Shown here: positions 40,678-49,262 of the stretch, one piece after another | How positions within the stretch are numbered: the first letter of the stretch is position 1 | How the letters are laid out: every line of letters starts with the position of its first letter | NCBI RefSeq assembly: GCF_003977615.1 | Contig: NZ_RYZR01000008.1 | Coordinates: forward strand, 124,001 to 188,000 | Direction of reading: 5' to 3' | Length of the DNA: 64,000 nucleotides | From: Dyella dinghuensis | GTDB taxonomy: Bacteria > Pseudomonadota > Gammaproteobacteria > Xanthomonadales > Rhodanobacteraceae | Notes under the pieces: generated by a model | What the model saw: the letters and a program-made list of their open reading frames with translations, nothing else | What the model was told of the DNA's origin: nothing | Database searches by the model: none | Translations under genes and position numbers: made by a program

Positions 40678-42769
40678 CGATCTGAAAACCGTCATTCGCG
40701 ACGCGTATGCACGCATCAAGGATGGACTTCCCGGCTTCCGGGCGCGCTCCGCGCAAACACGCATGATTGCGGAGGTGGCCCGCGCGCTGTCGCACGCGGG
40801 CGGCGCCGCGGTGATCGAGGCGCCTACCGGCACCGGTAAATCGATGGCTTATCTGATTGCGGGCGTGGAAGTAGCGCGTGCGCAGAAAAAGAAACTGTTG
40901 ATCGCCACGGCCACGATCGCGCTGCAGGAACAGTTGGTGGAACGCGATATTCCACTGTATTTGAAACTCAATGGCAGCGATGCCAAGGTCGCCATCGCGA
41001 AAGGCCGCGGCCGCTATCTGTGCCCGCGCAATTTGCGCATGGCCGCCAACAGTCTCGTCGACAGCGGACAAATGGGATTGGCGCTCGACACCGATCTTGC
41101 GCTGTGGAGCAAACCACCTGCAGAGCGTGACAAAACGGTTCTGCGCAGACTCACGGATGCGTTCGACCACCATGAGTGGAACGGCGACATGGACGCCGCA
41201 CCGGAAACACCCGGCGACATGCTTCGCGCCATGATCACGACCAGCGCCGGCGGCTGCACGGGGCGTCGTTGTGCGCAATTCATGGCGTGTCCGTTTTTCG
41301 CGGCTCGTCGTGCCGTGGCCGATGCGGACATCATCGTCGCCAATCAGGACCTGGTGCTTTCCGATCTCACGATGCCCGGTGACGATGACAACTGGGGCGG
41401 CATCATTCTCCCCAAGCCCGACGACACGCTTTACGTGTTCGACGAGGCGCATCACATGCCGAACAAGACGATCGATCGCGGTGCTTCCGATGTGCCGCTA
41501 GGCACGGCCGTGCGGCAGATCAGTCGCCTGGCGCGCCAGGTGCATGCGGCCTATTCGCTGACCGATAAGGAAGTGATCGCCAAACTCACGCTCGATACCG
41601 GCGATGCAAAACTGCAGGAATTGAGTGACGCGCTGGAAGATCTCGAACGCGAGATAAAACTATCGTGGTTGCCGGATCCCTCCGAAACGGAACCGATGTA
41701 TCGCGGTTCACTGGGGCAGCTTCCCGATACGTGGGTGCAACACGCCACATCGCTCTACATCCTGACGTCGGAAGTGCATCGCTGGCTGACCGCGGTGCGT
41801 CGAACGGTCACCGAGATGAGCGAAGGCGGCCCAACCCAGGAAGCGCTGTCGCGCGAATTGGGCATCGCACTGGAACGCATGGATCGCCAGGTACGCACAT
41901 GGCGCGCATGGTCCAGCGACGATCCCGAGCATGCACCGCCACTGGCGCGCTGGGTCACGCTCTCGCACGATCAGCAATTCGTTTGTCATGCGTCGGCCGT
42001 TTCGGCTGGCGCATTGTTGCGCGCCATTCTCTGGGACAACGCCAGTGCCGCGATCATGACGTCCGCCACGCTCAGCGCAGGCGGAAACTTTCGCGGCTTC
42101 GCCGATGCTGTGGGTTTACCGGACGACGCGGTAACGATAAGCCTGCCCTCGCCGTTCGATCTCAGCACGCAAGCCCGTCTGGAAGTACCTGCTTTGTCCG
42201 CACTACCGGATGAGCGCGAACTGCATGCGCAAGCCGTCACCGAATGGCTCGCCGAACATCTGGACTGGGATGCGGGCAATCTCGTGTTGTTCACCTCACG
42301 CGCAAAACTGGAGCGCGTGCTGCAACGCCTGCCCATCGACAAAGTGCGCAAGGTTCGCGCACAAGGGTCGCTTGGTAAAACGCAACTTATCGCCGAACAT
42401 GTTGCCGCGGTGGAATCGGGCAAAGGCAGCACGCTGTTTGGTCTTGCATCGTTCGGCGAAGGGCTCGATCTTCCCGGCAAACTTTGCGAAACCGTGGTGA
42501 TCACGCAATTGCCGTTCGCCGTGCCGACCGACCCGGTGGGCGCAACATACGCCGAATGGCTGGAATCGCGCGGCCGCAACCCATTCCTCGAAGTGTCCGT
42601 ACCGGAAGCGACGCGATTGCTGACGCAGTATTGCGGACGACTTATTCGCAGCGAAACCGATCACGGCCGCATCGTGTTGCTGGATCGTCGCGTGGTCACG
42701 CGACATTACGGCAGCCAGATGCTAAAAGCTCTACCACCCTTCCAGCGCGTGATCGAGCGTACGGCATGA
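40667..42769 (+). CDS. dinG: DinG/YoaA-type iron-sulfur DNA helicase
   Basis: A 700-residue XPD-like superfamily 2 helicase. Walker A is APTGTGKS (52-59), with LLIATATIALQEQLVERDIP after it. Four iron-sulfur cysteines are seen in GRYLCPRN and in GGCTGRRCAQFMACPFF. The DEAH box is VFDEAHHMPN. The C-terminal half has MTSATLSAGGNFRGFADAVGL, LVLFTSRAKLERVLQRLP, GLASFGEGLDLPGKLCETVVITQLPFAVP and YCGRLIRSETDHGRIVLLDRR. Members unwind R-loops, forks and D-loops, 5' to 3'. DinG and YoaA are hard to separate by eye. It overlaps the flavoprotein upstream and HutD downstream. Confidence 0.93.
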   Translation: MLTDDLKTVIRDAYARIKDGLPGFRARSAQTRMIAEVARALSHAGGAAVIEAPTGTGKSMAYLIAGVEVARAQKKKLLIATATIALQEQLVERDIPLYLKLNGSDAKVAIAKGRGRYLCPRNLRMAANSLVDSGQMGLALDTDLALWSKPPAERDKTVLRRLTDAFDHHEWNGDMDAAPETPGDMLRAMITTSAGGCTGRRCAQFMACPFFAARRAVADADIIVANQDLVLSDLTMPGDDDNWGGIILPKPDDTLYVFDEAHHMPNKTIDRGASDVPLGTAVRQISRLARQVHAAYSLTDKEVIAKLTLDTGDAKLQELSDALEDLEREIKLSWLPDPSETEPMYRGSLGQLPDTWVQHATSLYILTSEVHRWLTAVRRTVTEMSEGGPTQEALSRELGIALERMDRQVRTWRAWSSDDPEHAPPLARWVTLSHDQQFVCHASAVSAGALLRAILWDNASAAIMTSATLSAGGNFRGFADAVGLPDDAVTISLPSPFDLSTQARLEVPALSALPDERELHAQAVTEWLAEHLDWDAGNLVLFTSRAKLERVLQRLPIDKVRKVRAQGSLGKTQLIAEHVAAVESGKGSTLFGLASFGEGLDLPGKLCETVVITQLPFAVPTDPVGATYAEWLESRGRNPFLEVSVPEATRLLTQYCGRLIRSETDHGRIVLLDRRVVTRHYGSQMLKALPPFQRVIERTA

Positions 42770-43326
42770 CCATCATCCGATTGCGCGAATGTCACTCCGT
42801 GCCATGGAAGAACGGCATGGGACGTACGCGCGAACTGGCGATCCATCCAGCTGGCGCGGGTATGGACGATTTCGTCTGGCGTGTCAGTGTCGCGGATGTG
42901 GATAGCGCATCGCCGTTCTCTGCGTTTCCGGGCATCGATCGTCACATCGCATTGCTGCAAGGCGCCGGTTTTACGATGACGCTGGACGACGGTCGCGAGC
43001 ATGCACTCGTGGCGCCTTTCACGCCTTTTGCATTTCCTGGCGAGGCGCATGTTTCGGTGAGCCTCACCGGCGGCCCGACGCGCGATTTCAATCTGATGAT
43101 TCGCCGCGAGCGTGCGCGCGGTGAACTGGTCGTCTGGGAAGGGCCATGCCGTCAGGTTGTCGATGATGCCGTTGCGCTGATTTTCTGCGTGCAGGGACAT
43201 GTGGATACGTCGGAAGGACGGCTGCAGGCCGGCGAAGCGTGGCTTCCCGTTCGGCAGACGGATCGTGTCACACTGGATTTGCATGCATTGGCACTTGTGG
43301 CACGGGTTGAAGTGCGCGGAAATTAG
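42766..43326 (+). CDS. HutD family protein
   Basis: A 186-residue cupin-like protein: TIIRLRECHSVPWKNGMGRTRELAIHPAGAGMDDFVWRVSVADVDSASPFSAFPGIDRHIALLQGAGFTM is typical of HutD, with PWKNG.G.T.E and FS.FPG.DR signatures, and the later SLTGGPTRDFNLMIRR. In Pseudomonas, HutD accompanies histidine-utilisation genes and is thought to limit urocanate accumulation. No hut genes are present here, so the local role is unclear. The start codon overlaps the dinG stop (ATGA). Confidence 0.88.
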   Translation: MTIIRLRECHSVPWKNGMGRTRELAIHPAGAGMDDFVWRVSVADVDSASPFSAFPGIDRHIALLQGAGFTMTLDDGREHALVAPFTPFAFPGEAHVSVSLTGGPTRDFNLMIRRERARGELVVWEGPCRQVVDDAVALIFCVQGHVDTSEGRLQAGEAWLPVRQTDRVTLDLHALALVARVEVRGN

Positions 43327-43371
43327 TGCGTGTGGCGTCAAGGTGTATTTTGTGACGCTCTTGCTTCTATG

Positions 43372-43502
43372 CTCGTCATTCCGGCGCAGGCCGGAATCCA
43401 GTGACGACAACATACAGACGAGGTACTTAGGCACAGCCTGAGTACACTGGATTCCGGCCTGCGCCGATACGCTTTACAACAGCGTAGCTGGTCAATGACG
43501 AG
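43372..43502. repeat. MITE-like element with terminal inverted repeats
   Basis: Ends are CTCGTCATT (43372-43380) and AATGACGAG (43494-43502), perfectly complementary. Inside, the hairpin ATTCCGGC-GCAG-GCCGGAAT (43378-43397) plus CCAGTG is mirrored by CACTGGATTCCGGCCTGCGCC at 43445-43465. The element fills most of the gap between hutD and the NnrU gene. No transposase is present. The same core hairpin is found at 15420-15439 and 30752-30771. Confidence 0.75.
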
Positions 43503-43540
43503 TGAAACAACTTCGCAAACCAACATAATGAGGTAGCCGT

Positions 43541-44119
43541 ATGCTCGTGCTAGTCCTCGGCTTGATTCTTTTTATCGGCATCCATTCGGTGCGCATCGTT
43601 GCGGACAGCTGGCGCACGCAATTCATCGCCAAGCACGGGCTGAAGCGTTGGAAGGGCATCCACTCCCTGTTCGCCATTGTCGGTTTCGTATTGATCGTGT
43701 GGGGCTTCGGGTTGGCCAGACAGCATCCGGTCGTGCTCTATGTACCGCCGATATGGTTGAGCCGCCTCAATGCATTGTTCATGCTTATCTCGCTGATCTT
43801 TTTCGCGGCGGCGCGTGTACCGAACAATCACATCAAGGCGAAGTTCGGCCATCCACAAACCCTCGCCGTGAAGATCTGGGCGTTTGGCCATCTTCTCGCC
43901 GTAGGCATGCTGCACGATGTGGTGCTGTTCCTGCCGTTTTTGATCTGGTCGATCGCGCTGTACGCCGTGTCCCGTCGCCGCGACCGGCTAGAGGGCAAGG
44001 TGTATCCGCCAGGCACCGTCAAGGGCGATGTGCTGATCGTCGTGATTGGCGTGGTGGTCTGGGCCCTCTTCGCCTATTGGCTCCACAGCCTGCTGATTGG
44101 CGTTAAGCCCGTGATGTGA
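43541..44119 (+). CDS. NnrU family membrane protein
   Basis: A 192-residue protein with five or six helices. It opens LVLVLGLILFIGIHSVRIVADSWR, with the family motif HSVR/IV and a conserved histidine. Next come WKGIHSLFAIVGFVLIVWGFGLAR, IWLSRLNALFMLISLIFFAAA, AFGHLLAVGMLHDVVLFLPFLIWSIALYAVSRRRDR and a closing IVVIGVVVWALFAYWLHSLLIG. Its relatives include NnrU, near nitrite and nitric oxide reductase genes, and MddA/isorenieratene-type methyltransferase-like membrane proteins. No denitrification genes are adjacent. Confidence 0.88.
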   Translation: MLVLVLGLILFIGIHSVRIVADSWRTQFIAKHGLKRWKGIHSLFAIVGFVLIVWGFGLARQHPVVLYVPPIWLSRLNALFMLISLIFFAAARVPNNHIKAKFGHPQTLAVKIWAFGHLLAVGMLHDVVLFLPFLIWSIALYAVSRRRDRLEGKVYPPGTVKGDVLIVVIGVVVWALFAYWLHSLLIGVKPVM

Positions 44120-44198
44120 ACGGGGTGCCAGCAGTCATCTTCGCCTGCCGGGCTGCCTGGGCTAAAGTTTGGGCAGTTCTCTCCACCGGGTGAAACAT

Positions 44199-44396
44199 AT
44201 GGTCGGCTTTCTGCTCTGGTTGGTGTTGCTGATCTTCTGCTGGCCGCTGGCCCTGCTGGCGCTGGTGCTCTATCCCATCGTGTGGCTGCTTTTGCTGCCA
44301 TTCCGCCTGGTCGGCATTACTGTCACGGCAGTTTTCGAATTGCTTGGCGCAGTGCTGATGTTGCCTGCGCGCGTTTTGCGCGGACGGCCGGTCTGA
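44199..44396 (+). CDS. small hydrophobic membrane protein
   Basis: A 65-residue protein, almost entirely hydrophobic: MVGFLLWLVLLIFCWPLALLALVLYPIVWLLLLPFRLVGITVTAVFELLGAVLMLPARVLRG. It probably forms two helices joined at the PFRLVG turn, with a basic C-terminus. A CACCGGGTG stretch precedes the ATG; the ribosome-binding site is weak. An in-frame ATG ten codons upstream (44169) is possible. Function unknown. Confidence 0.55.
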   Translation: MVGFLLWLVLLIFCWPLALLALVLYPIVWLLLLPFRLVGITVTAVFELLGAVLMLPARVLRGRPV

Positions 44397-44426
44397 TTTT
44401 CAGCCGCTGCCTGCGCACGCGTCGCG

Positions 44427-45026
44427 ATGTCTGAAAAACCTTTTTCACCCGCTAGCGAACGCAACCGCGGACCTATCCTGACGGTGTTGCGCGAGTGGTT
44501 TGCCGATCGTACGAGGGTGCTGGAGATTGGCAGCGGCACAGGCCAACATGCAGCGTATTTCGCGGCGGCGATGCCGCAGCTTCTATGGCAGTGTTCGGAT
44601 CGCGCGGAATATTTATCCGGTATACGTTTGTGGCTCGACGAAGCGGCGTTGCCCAACGCGCCGTCACCCTTGCCACTGAATGTCATGGGCAATTGGCCGA
44701 CTGAGCGCTATGACGCCGTATTCAGCGCCAACACCCTGCACATCATGGCGTGGCATGAAGTCGAGCACATGTTCGCGAAGCTTCCCAGTGTCATGACAGA
44801 CAATGCCTATGTCGCCATCTACGGCCCGTTCAATATCAATGGCCGCTTCACTAGCGAGAGCAACGCATCGTTCGACCGCGACCTGAAAATGCGCGGTGCA
44901 CATATGGGTATTCGTGATGCTACCGATGTCGATGCGCTTGCATCGAAAGCAGGTTTCGATCTCGTCGACGACGTGGCCATGCCGGCGAACAATCGACTGC
45001 GTTTGTGGAAGCGGCGCCGGATGTAA
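44427..45026 (+). CDS. DUF938 SAM-dependent methyltransferase-like protein
   Basis: A 199-residue class I methyltransferase fold. The family head is KPFSPASERNRGPILTVLREWF, the SAM loop VLEIGSGTGQHAAYFAAAMPQL, then DAVFSANTLHIMAWHEVEHMF and VAIYGPFNINGRFTSESNASFDRDLKMR, a run strongly conserved in DUF938. The substrate is unknown. Its stop codon lies inside the loop of the terminator hairpin at 45012-45050. Confidence 0.9.
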   Translation: MSEKPFSPASERNRGPILTVLREWFADRTRVLEIGSGTGQHAAYFAAAMPQLLWQCSDRAEYLSGIRLWLDEAALPNAPSPLPLNVMGNWPTERYDAVFSANTLHIMAWHEVEHMFAKLPSVMTDNAYVAIYGPFNINGRFTSESNASFDRDLKMRGAHMGIRDATDVDALASKAGFDLVDDVAMPANNRLRLWKRRRM

Positions 45027-45050
45027 TCTGTCCGGCGCCGTTTCGTCTTT
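45012..45050 (+). terminator. rho-independent terminator overlapping the DUF938 stop codon
   Basis: CGGCGCCGGA (45012-45021) pairs perfectly with TCCGGCGCCG (45031-45040) around a 9-base loop that carries the TAA stop. The tail TTTCGTCTTTCTT is T-rich. It also separates this gene from the convergent ester-hydrolase gene ending at 45052. Confidence 0.7.
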
Positions 45051-45051
45051 C

Positions 45052-46977
45052 TTACTGGCCCGATACGACCGGCAAGCTGATGAAGCTTGCATGGTCGGGC
45101 GTATGCCAGATGCGCTGCGTGGCTTTCACGTAATCGCTCGGCTTGGCGTCGAAGATGTTGTCGACGAACGTCTGCGGGTTGCGGTCATACAACGGGAACA
45201 GCGTCGACTGCACCTGCACCATGATGCGATGGCCCGGCTGGAACACGTGATTCACCGTCGGCAAACCGAAGGTGTAAACCAGCGGCTCGTTTGACGCGAT
45301 CGCCTGCGGATGTTCGAAACTGGTGCGATAACGGCCGCGGAAGATATCGAGCGAAATCGGCAGCTCGTAACCGCCCATCGACGGAGTCGACGGCACCGTG
45401 TCGGGATATACGTCGATGATCTTCACCACCCAGTCGCTATCCGTGCCGCTGGTCGATGCCACCAGATTCACCTGCGGCGCACCGCCCAGATGCATCGGTG
45501 CAGTGAGCGGCTCGCTGACGTATGTCACGACATCCGGACGGCCATCGACAAAACGCTGATCGTCGAGCAACCAATGCGTCCACGCTTCATGATCGGTCGC
45601 CACGACGGGACGCGGGAGATACGGCACGGGCTTGGCCGGATCGGAAACGTATTCGTCGTACTTCGCATCGCTTGCGCTCGGCGCATCGAACGACAAACGG
45701 CCATCCGCCTCGAGGTAGAGCGGCTTCGGCTTGGATGCGCAACCCTTCTCGCACGACAGCGGCCAATGGCTGTAACGATCCCAGTGATTTTCGCCCGTGT
45801 TGTAGATGAACACCGGCGGCGTGTTTGCCTTCGGCGCGCCATCTTTCAGGTATTGATTGAAGAAGGGCAGCAACACATCACGACGGAATTGCAATGCGGT
45901 GTCGCCGTCCCACTTCATCGGTCCGAGCTCGCTACCGTCGTAGTTCACCTGACTGTGACGCCATGGGCCCATCACCAGATGGTTCAAGGTGTTGGTCTTG
46001 TCTTTCGGCTCGATCGCTTCGTAGCTGTGGATCGCGCCCCACATGTCTTCCTGGTCCCACAGGCCCTGCTCCCACATCACGGGCACTTTCAGCGGCTGCT
46101 GCGCCATCACTTTGTCGAGCGCCTGGGCCGACCAGAAAAGATCATAGGCCGGATGCTCATGCACCTTGCGCCAGAATGGCAGCGCGTCCAAGCCATTCGC
46201 ACGCGCGTAATCACCGGCCGATCCGGCACGCAGATAGTTGGTGTAATCGTCCAGATTCTCGCGCGGGATCATGTAGCCCGTGCCTTTCTGCGTCGTCTGG
46301 AAGGTGATGTAGTCGAGATTGTTCTGGCGGAACGCACCGTAGTGGAACCAGTCATCGCCCATCCAGCCATCCACCATCGGGCTTTCCGGTGCAGCGACCT
46401 TCAGCGCCGGGTTCGGATTCACCAGCGCCATCACCACTGTGAAACCTTCGTACGACGAACCGAGCATGCCAACTTTGCCGTTCGATTCGGGAAGGTTCTT
46501 CGACAGCCAGTCGATGGTGTCGTAAGCGTCGGTCGACTCGTCGATCTTGGTGCTGTTGAGCGGTCCGCGCAGCGGCAACGTCATCACGTAGTCGCCTTCG
46601 GAACCGTATTTGCCGCGGATATCCTGGAACACGCGGATGTAACCGGCTTTCACGAACACTTCGTCACCCTGCGGCAGGATGTCGAGCATGTGCGTGGAAA
46701 GCGTACGCTGCGCGCGCATGCTGGCGTTGTACGGCGTACGCGTCAGCAGGATCGGCGCGTTGTGTGCGCCCTTCGGAATCACGATCACCGTGTGCAGCTT
46801 CACACCGTCGCGCATCGGGATCATCACGTCGCGCTTGATGTAATCGTAGGAGTCTGTCGGTGCCTTGAAGCCGGCCGGAATATCCGGCGTCATCGGCGCG
46901 GTTTGCGCATGGGCGCAGGCAGCGGAAAACGCCACCGCGAGTGCGGTGAGCGAAAGCAGGGAACGAATGGGACGCAT
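45052..46977 (-). CDS. secreted CocE/NonD hydrolase, alpha-amino-acid ester hydrolase-like
   Basis: A 641-residue precursor with a signal peptide (about 1-24, ending CAHAQ). The alpha/beta-hydrolase domain shows RDVMIPMRDGVKLHTVIVIPKG, LTRTPYN, IRVFQDIRGKYGSEGDYVMTLPLRGPLN and the nucleophile motif GSSYEG with Ser175. The acid-histidine region includes MWEQGLWDQEDMWGAIHSY and MGPWRHSQ. The C-terminal jelly roll ends with QPGHRIMVQVQSTLFPLYDRNPQTF. It closely resembles the Xanthomonas and Acetobacter beta-lactam-acylating ester hydrolases, which cleave or transfer alpha-amino acyl esters in the periplasm. The physiological substrate is likely small peptides or amino esters. It reads toward a convergent neighbour at 45026. 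Confidence 0.92.
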   Translation of the reverse strand: MRPIRSLLSLTALAVAFSAACAHAQTAPMTPDIPAGFKAPTDSYDYIKRDVMIPMRDGVKLHTVIVIPKGAHNAPILLTRTPYNASMRAQRTLSTHMLDILPQGDEVFVKAGYIRVFQDIRGKYGSEGDYVMTLPLRGPLNSTKIDESTDAYDTIDWLSKNLPESNGKVGMLGSSYEGFTVVMALVNPNPALKVAAPESPMVDGWMGDDWFHYGAFRQNNLDYITFQTTQKGTGYMIPRENLDDYTNYLRAGSAGDYARANGLDALPFWRKVHEHPAYDLFWSAQALDKVMAQQPLKVPVMWEQGLWDQEDMWGAIHSYEAIEPKDKTNTLNHLVMGPWRHSQVNYDGSELGPMKWDGDTALQFRRDVLLPFFNQYLKDGAPKANTPPVFIYNTGENHWDRYSHWPLSCEKGCASKPKPLYLEADGRLSFDAPSASDAKYDEYVSDPAKPVPYLPRPVVATDHEAWTHWLLDDQRFVDGRPDVVTYVSEPLTAPMHLGGAPQVNLVASTSGTDSDWVVKIIDVYPDTVPSTPSMGGYELPISLDIFRGRYRTSFEHPQAIASNEPLVYTFGLPTVNHVFQPGHRIMVQVQSTLFPLYDRNPQTFVDNIFDAKPSDYVKATQRIWHTPDHASFISLPVVSGQ

Positions 46978-47138
46978 GGGAATCTCCGCAACGGCCGCCC
47001 AAAGCCCTGGCGGCTGGTGCCATCGATGTCAGGAATGCTGCTCTCCCGGCAGCCTTGTGACTTTACGCGATCCTGTCATAAACCCATGCATGACTTTCCG
47101 CCTAGTTCCCCCTTGCATTTGCGGCTCACTGAGGGAGG

Positions 47139-47573
47139 ATGTCGGCGGGTTACTTCGTAGGATTTCGCACCTTGCAAGCCATCGACACCCTGACACCGTG
47201 TCCCTGCGGCAATGTCGCTGGCTACGCGCGCTGCTGCGGCCCGTTCCATGATGGTGCTGTCGCGCCGACGGCCGAGATGCTGATGCGTTCGCGCTACAGC
47301 GCGTATGTGCTCAAGCGCGAGGACTATTTGCTTGCCACCTGGCATCCCAGCACGCGACCGGCACACCTGAAGCTTGCTGCGCAGCAACCTGCGCCGACAT
47401 GGCTTGGGCTCGACGTGAAATACCACGAGGAAGACGGCGAGCACGCGACGGTCGAGTTCGTTGCGCGCCTGCGCTATGGCGGCGGCAAAGCCCAGCGCAT
47501 GCATGAGATCAGTCGGTTCGTGCGCGACGGTGGTTGCTGGTATTACCTGGACGGCCGTTTCCCGGAAAGCTGA
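47139..47573 (+). CDS. YchJ-family SEC-C zinc-binding protein
   Basis: A 144-residue protein of the UPF0225/YchJ family. The N-terminal SEC-C motif is [21 protein letters not shown], with four cysteines for zinc, and the NTF2-like body reads [32 protein letters not shown], then [36 protein letters not shown]. coli YchJ carries the motif at both ends; here only the N-terminal one remains, as in many homologues. A TTG at 47172 in frame could be the true start. Function unknown. Confidence 0.88.
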   Translation: MSAGYFVGFRTLQAIDTLTPCPCGNVAGYARCCGPFHDGAVAPTAEMLMRSRYSAYVLKREDYLLATWHPSTRPAHLKLAAQQPAPTWLGLDVKYHEEDGEHATVEFVARLRYGGGKAQRMHEISRFVRDGGCWYYLDGRFPES

Positions 47574-47587
47574 AACGTTCGCGTTCG

Positions 47588-48346
47588 TTAGCGAATGATC
47601 AATTCGCTTTCGCCATCGAATCGTGCATTCGGCCCAAAACGCCGTTCGACGATACGGCCTTTGCCTTTGTAATCGATCGCCACGATGGTGCTGGCGCGCG
47701 TGCCGTACTGCTCGCCTCGAATGAATGCCGACGAGAGCCAACGCTCGCGCTCAAGACCCACGCCTGTATCCGGCAGCGTTTCATCGGGCGCCTGACGTTC
47801 ATCAGCCAACGCAGCCAAGAGCGGTGCGAAATCCTCTTCGTGACCAGCATCCATCCAATGCCTCAGCCGCTGCATCAAGGCACGCGTCTTCGGCCACGGC
47901 GTGTTGAAGTCGGCGTTGGAAAGACCGTGAATGCCTGGCTCAATTGCTTGCGCACGCGCCTGCGGACGATTGCCGATGTAAAAACCATGCGCGGTATCGA
48001 ACGTAAGCAGATTGAAGGGACGATAATCGGACGCTGTATCGACCAGTTTTCGCGCATGCACCAGAGCGTCATCTGGACCATTGAGATAGTCCGTCGCCAG
48101 CAAGCCACGGGATGCGCCGTGTTGCGGATCGCGCGGATCGCGCACATTGGTCACCACGCAACAGCGTCCCGCGGCCGTTGCACCCAGCCACGTACCGCCT
48201 GCCTCCAGATCGCGACCGCCGGTGATGGGCGAGTCGGCCCAATGCGCCAGCGGCGCGCTGGGTCTGGCATGAAACTCGTCGCGGTTGCCCGCGAGCAAAA
48301 GCCGCCAGCGCGGGTGGACATGCCAGGCGAAGGCGATCAGACACAT
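47588..48346 (-). CDS. NRDE (TANGO2-like) family protein
   Basis: A 252-residue protein starting MCLIAFAWHVHPRWRLLLAGNRDEFHARPSAPL. The NRDE motif and the Cys at position 2, expected to become the N-terminal nucleophile after Met removal, are the family signature. Further marks are GGRDLEAGGTWLGATAAGRCCVVTNVR and GIHGLSNADFNTPWPKT. The fold is of Ntn-hydrolase type; eukaryotic TANGO2 is linked to haem or lipid handling. Its reaction is not established. It is convergent with the YchJ gene (14-base gap) and 10 bases from the mgsA-like gene upstream. Confidence 0.87.
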   Translation of the reverse strand: MCLIAFAWHVHPRWRLLLAGNRDEFHARPSAPLAHWADSPITGGRDLEAGGTWLGATAAGRCCVVTNVRDPRDPQHGASRGLLATDYLNGPDDALVHARKLVDTASDYRPFNLLTFDTAHGFYIGNRPQARAQAIEPGIHGLSNADFNTPWPKTRALMQRLRHWMDAGHEEDFAPLLAALADERQAPDETLPDTGVGLERERWLSSAFIRGEQYGTRASTIVAIDYKGKGRIVERRFGPNARFDGESELIIR

Positions 48347-48356
48347 GTGCGTCTCC

Positions 48357-49238
48357 TCAACCCGTCCGCAGCGAAGCGCGACGGCGCGCCGCTTCGGCCC
48401 AGCGCGTGGCCACGCGCGGCGATGTCACGCAGACAGCGGCATCCGTCACGGTCGTCACGGCGCGTTCCAACAACTGAATGTCGGCTTCGTGCTGACGAGC
48501 CACATGCGGATCCTCGAAAAAGATCGCGCGCTGGCAACGGCGCTCCAGCACAAGATCGGCAATCTGTGCGTCGCCGCCCATCGGGCCGCTCTGGTAGCGA
48601 TGCACCCAAAGCTTGTCTTCCGGCCAACCGCGGCTCCAAGCCAACTCGTTGAGCTGCTGGCCTGTCGTCCCAGTACCCACGCGACGCGCAAAACGGGAAA
48701 GCAGATCGAAGTGATCGGAAGCATACGCCATCATTTGCGGTTTCATGGCGTCATGCGCAATCAAGGCGATCGTCTGCGTTTCCAGCGCGTACAACGCATC
48801 GGCGCCGGGATCGGGCGCGAGACCTTTGTGCATGCGCTCCGCTTCGATCCAATCGCGCGCCGACGCCACGGTCGAGATGAACGGCTTATGGTGAATCACG
48901 CATTGCCGCTTCAGTGCAACAGCTTCGGGAAACGTGGACGACGGTGTCACCGGGTTCATCAGATAGATCGCACCGTCGAGCACACGTCCCGATTCCGGCA
49001 AGCCCACGACTTCGGCCACGAGCTTCATCAAGCCACCCTCGTGGCCATACGGATAGCGCACGAGCCCAGGGTATTCGGCCAACCAGCCTTCACGCACGAT
49101 CGCATCGTAGGTGCGACCGACCGCGTGCAGATGGATGTCCAGCTCACGGATGCCCTGATGGCAATCCTTCAACCAATGAAACAACGCCGCATCGTTGTGA
49201 TCGTGATGACGGGTATTGGCAGCCAGACCGATGCGCAT
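48357..49238 (-). CDS. double-domain methylglyoxal synthase-like protein
   Basis: A 293-residue cytoplasmic protein. Residues about 155-290 match E. coli MgsA, which turns dihydroxyacetone phosphate into methylglyoxal: IALIAHDAMK (His162/Asp163), GTGTTG (phosphate loop), SGPMGGD (Asp223), FFEDP (Asp243) and RQHEADIQLL (His250, Asp253), so the known catalytic residues are kept. Residues 1-134 look like a second, degenerate copy: IGLAANTRHHDHNDA, HAVGRTYDAI, GHEGGLMKLVAEV and IYLMNPVTP, without the catalytic aspartates. Normal MgsA is about 150 residues. The N-domain could be regulatory or structural, as a pseudo-subunit of the hexamer. It lies between the NRDE and Spm-like genes on the same strand with short gaps. 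Confidence 0.85.
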   Translation of the reverse strand: MRIGLAANTRHHDHNDAALFHWLKDCHQGIRELDIHLHAVGRTYDAIVREGWLAEYPGLVRYPYGHEGGLMKLVAEVVGLPESGRVLDGAIYLMNPVTPSSTFPEAVALKRQCVIHHKPFISTVASARDWIEAERMHKGLAPDPGADALYALETQTIALIAHDAMKPQMMAYASDHFDLLSRFARRVGTGTTGQQLNELAWSRGWPEDKLWVHRYQSGPMGGDAQIADLVLERRCQRAIFFEDPHVARQHEADIQLLERAVTTVTDAAVCVTSPRVATRWAEAARRRASLRTG

Positions 49239-49262
49239 GCAGCATTTCCTTGATAAGACGAT

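Noticed and set aside
45310-47160. A 616-codon plus-strand frame opposite the ester-hydrolase gene
   Set aside because: The minus-strand gene has a signal peptide, catalytic motif and family match; the antisense product is low-complexity Arg/His/Val.
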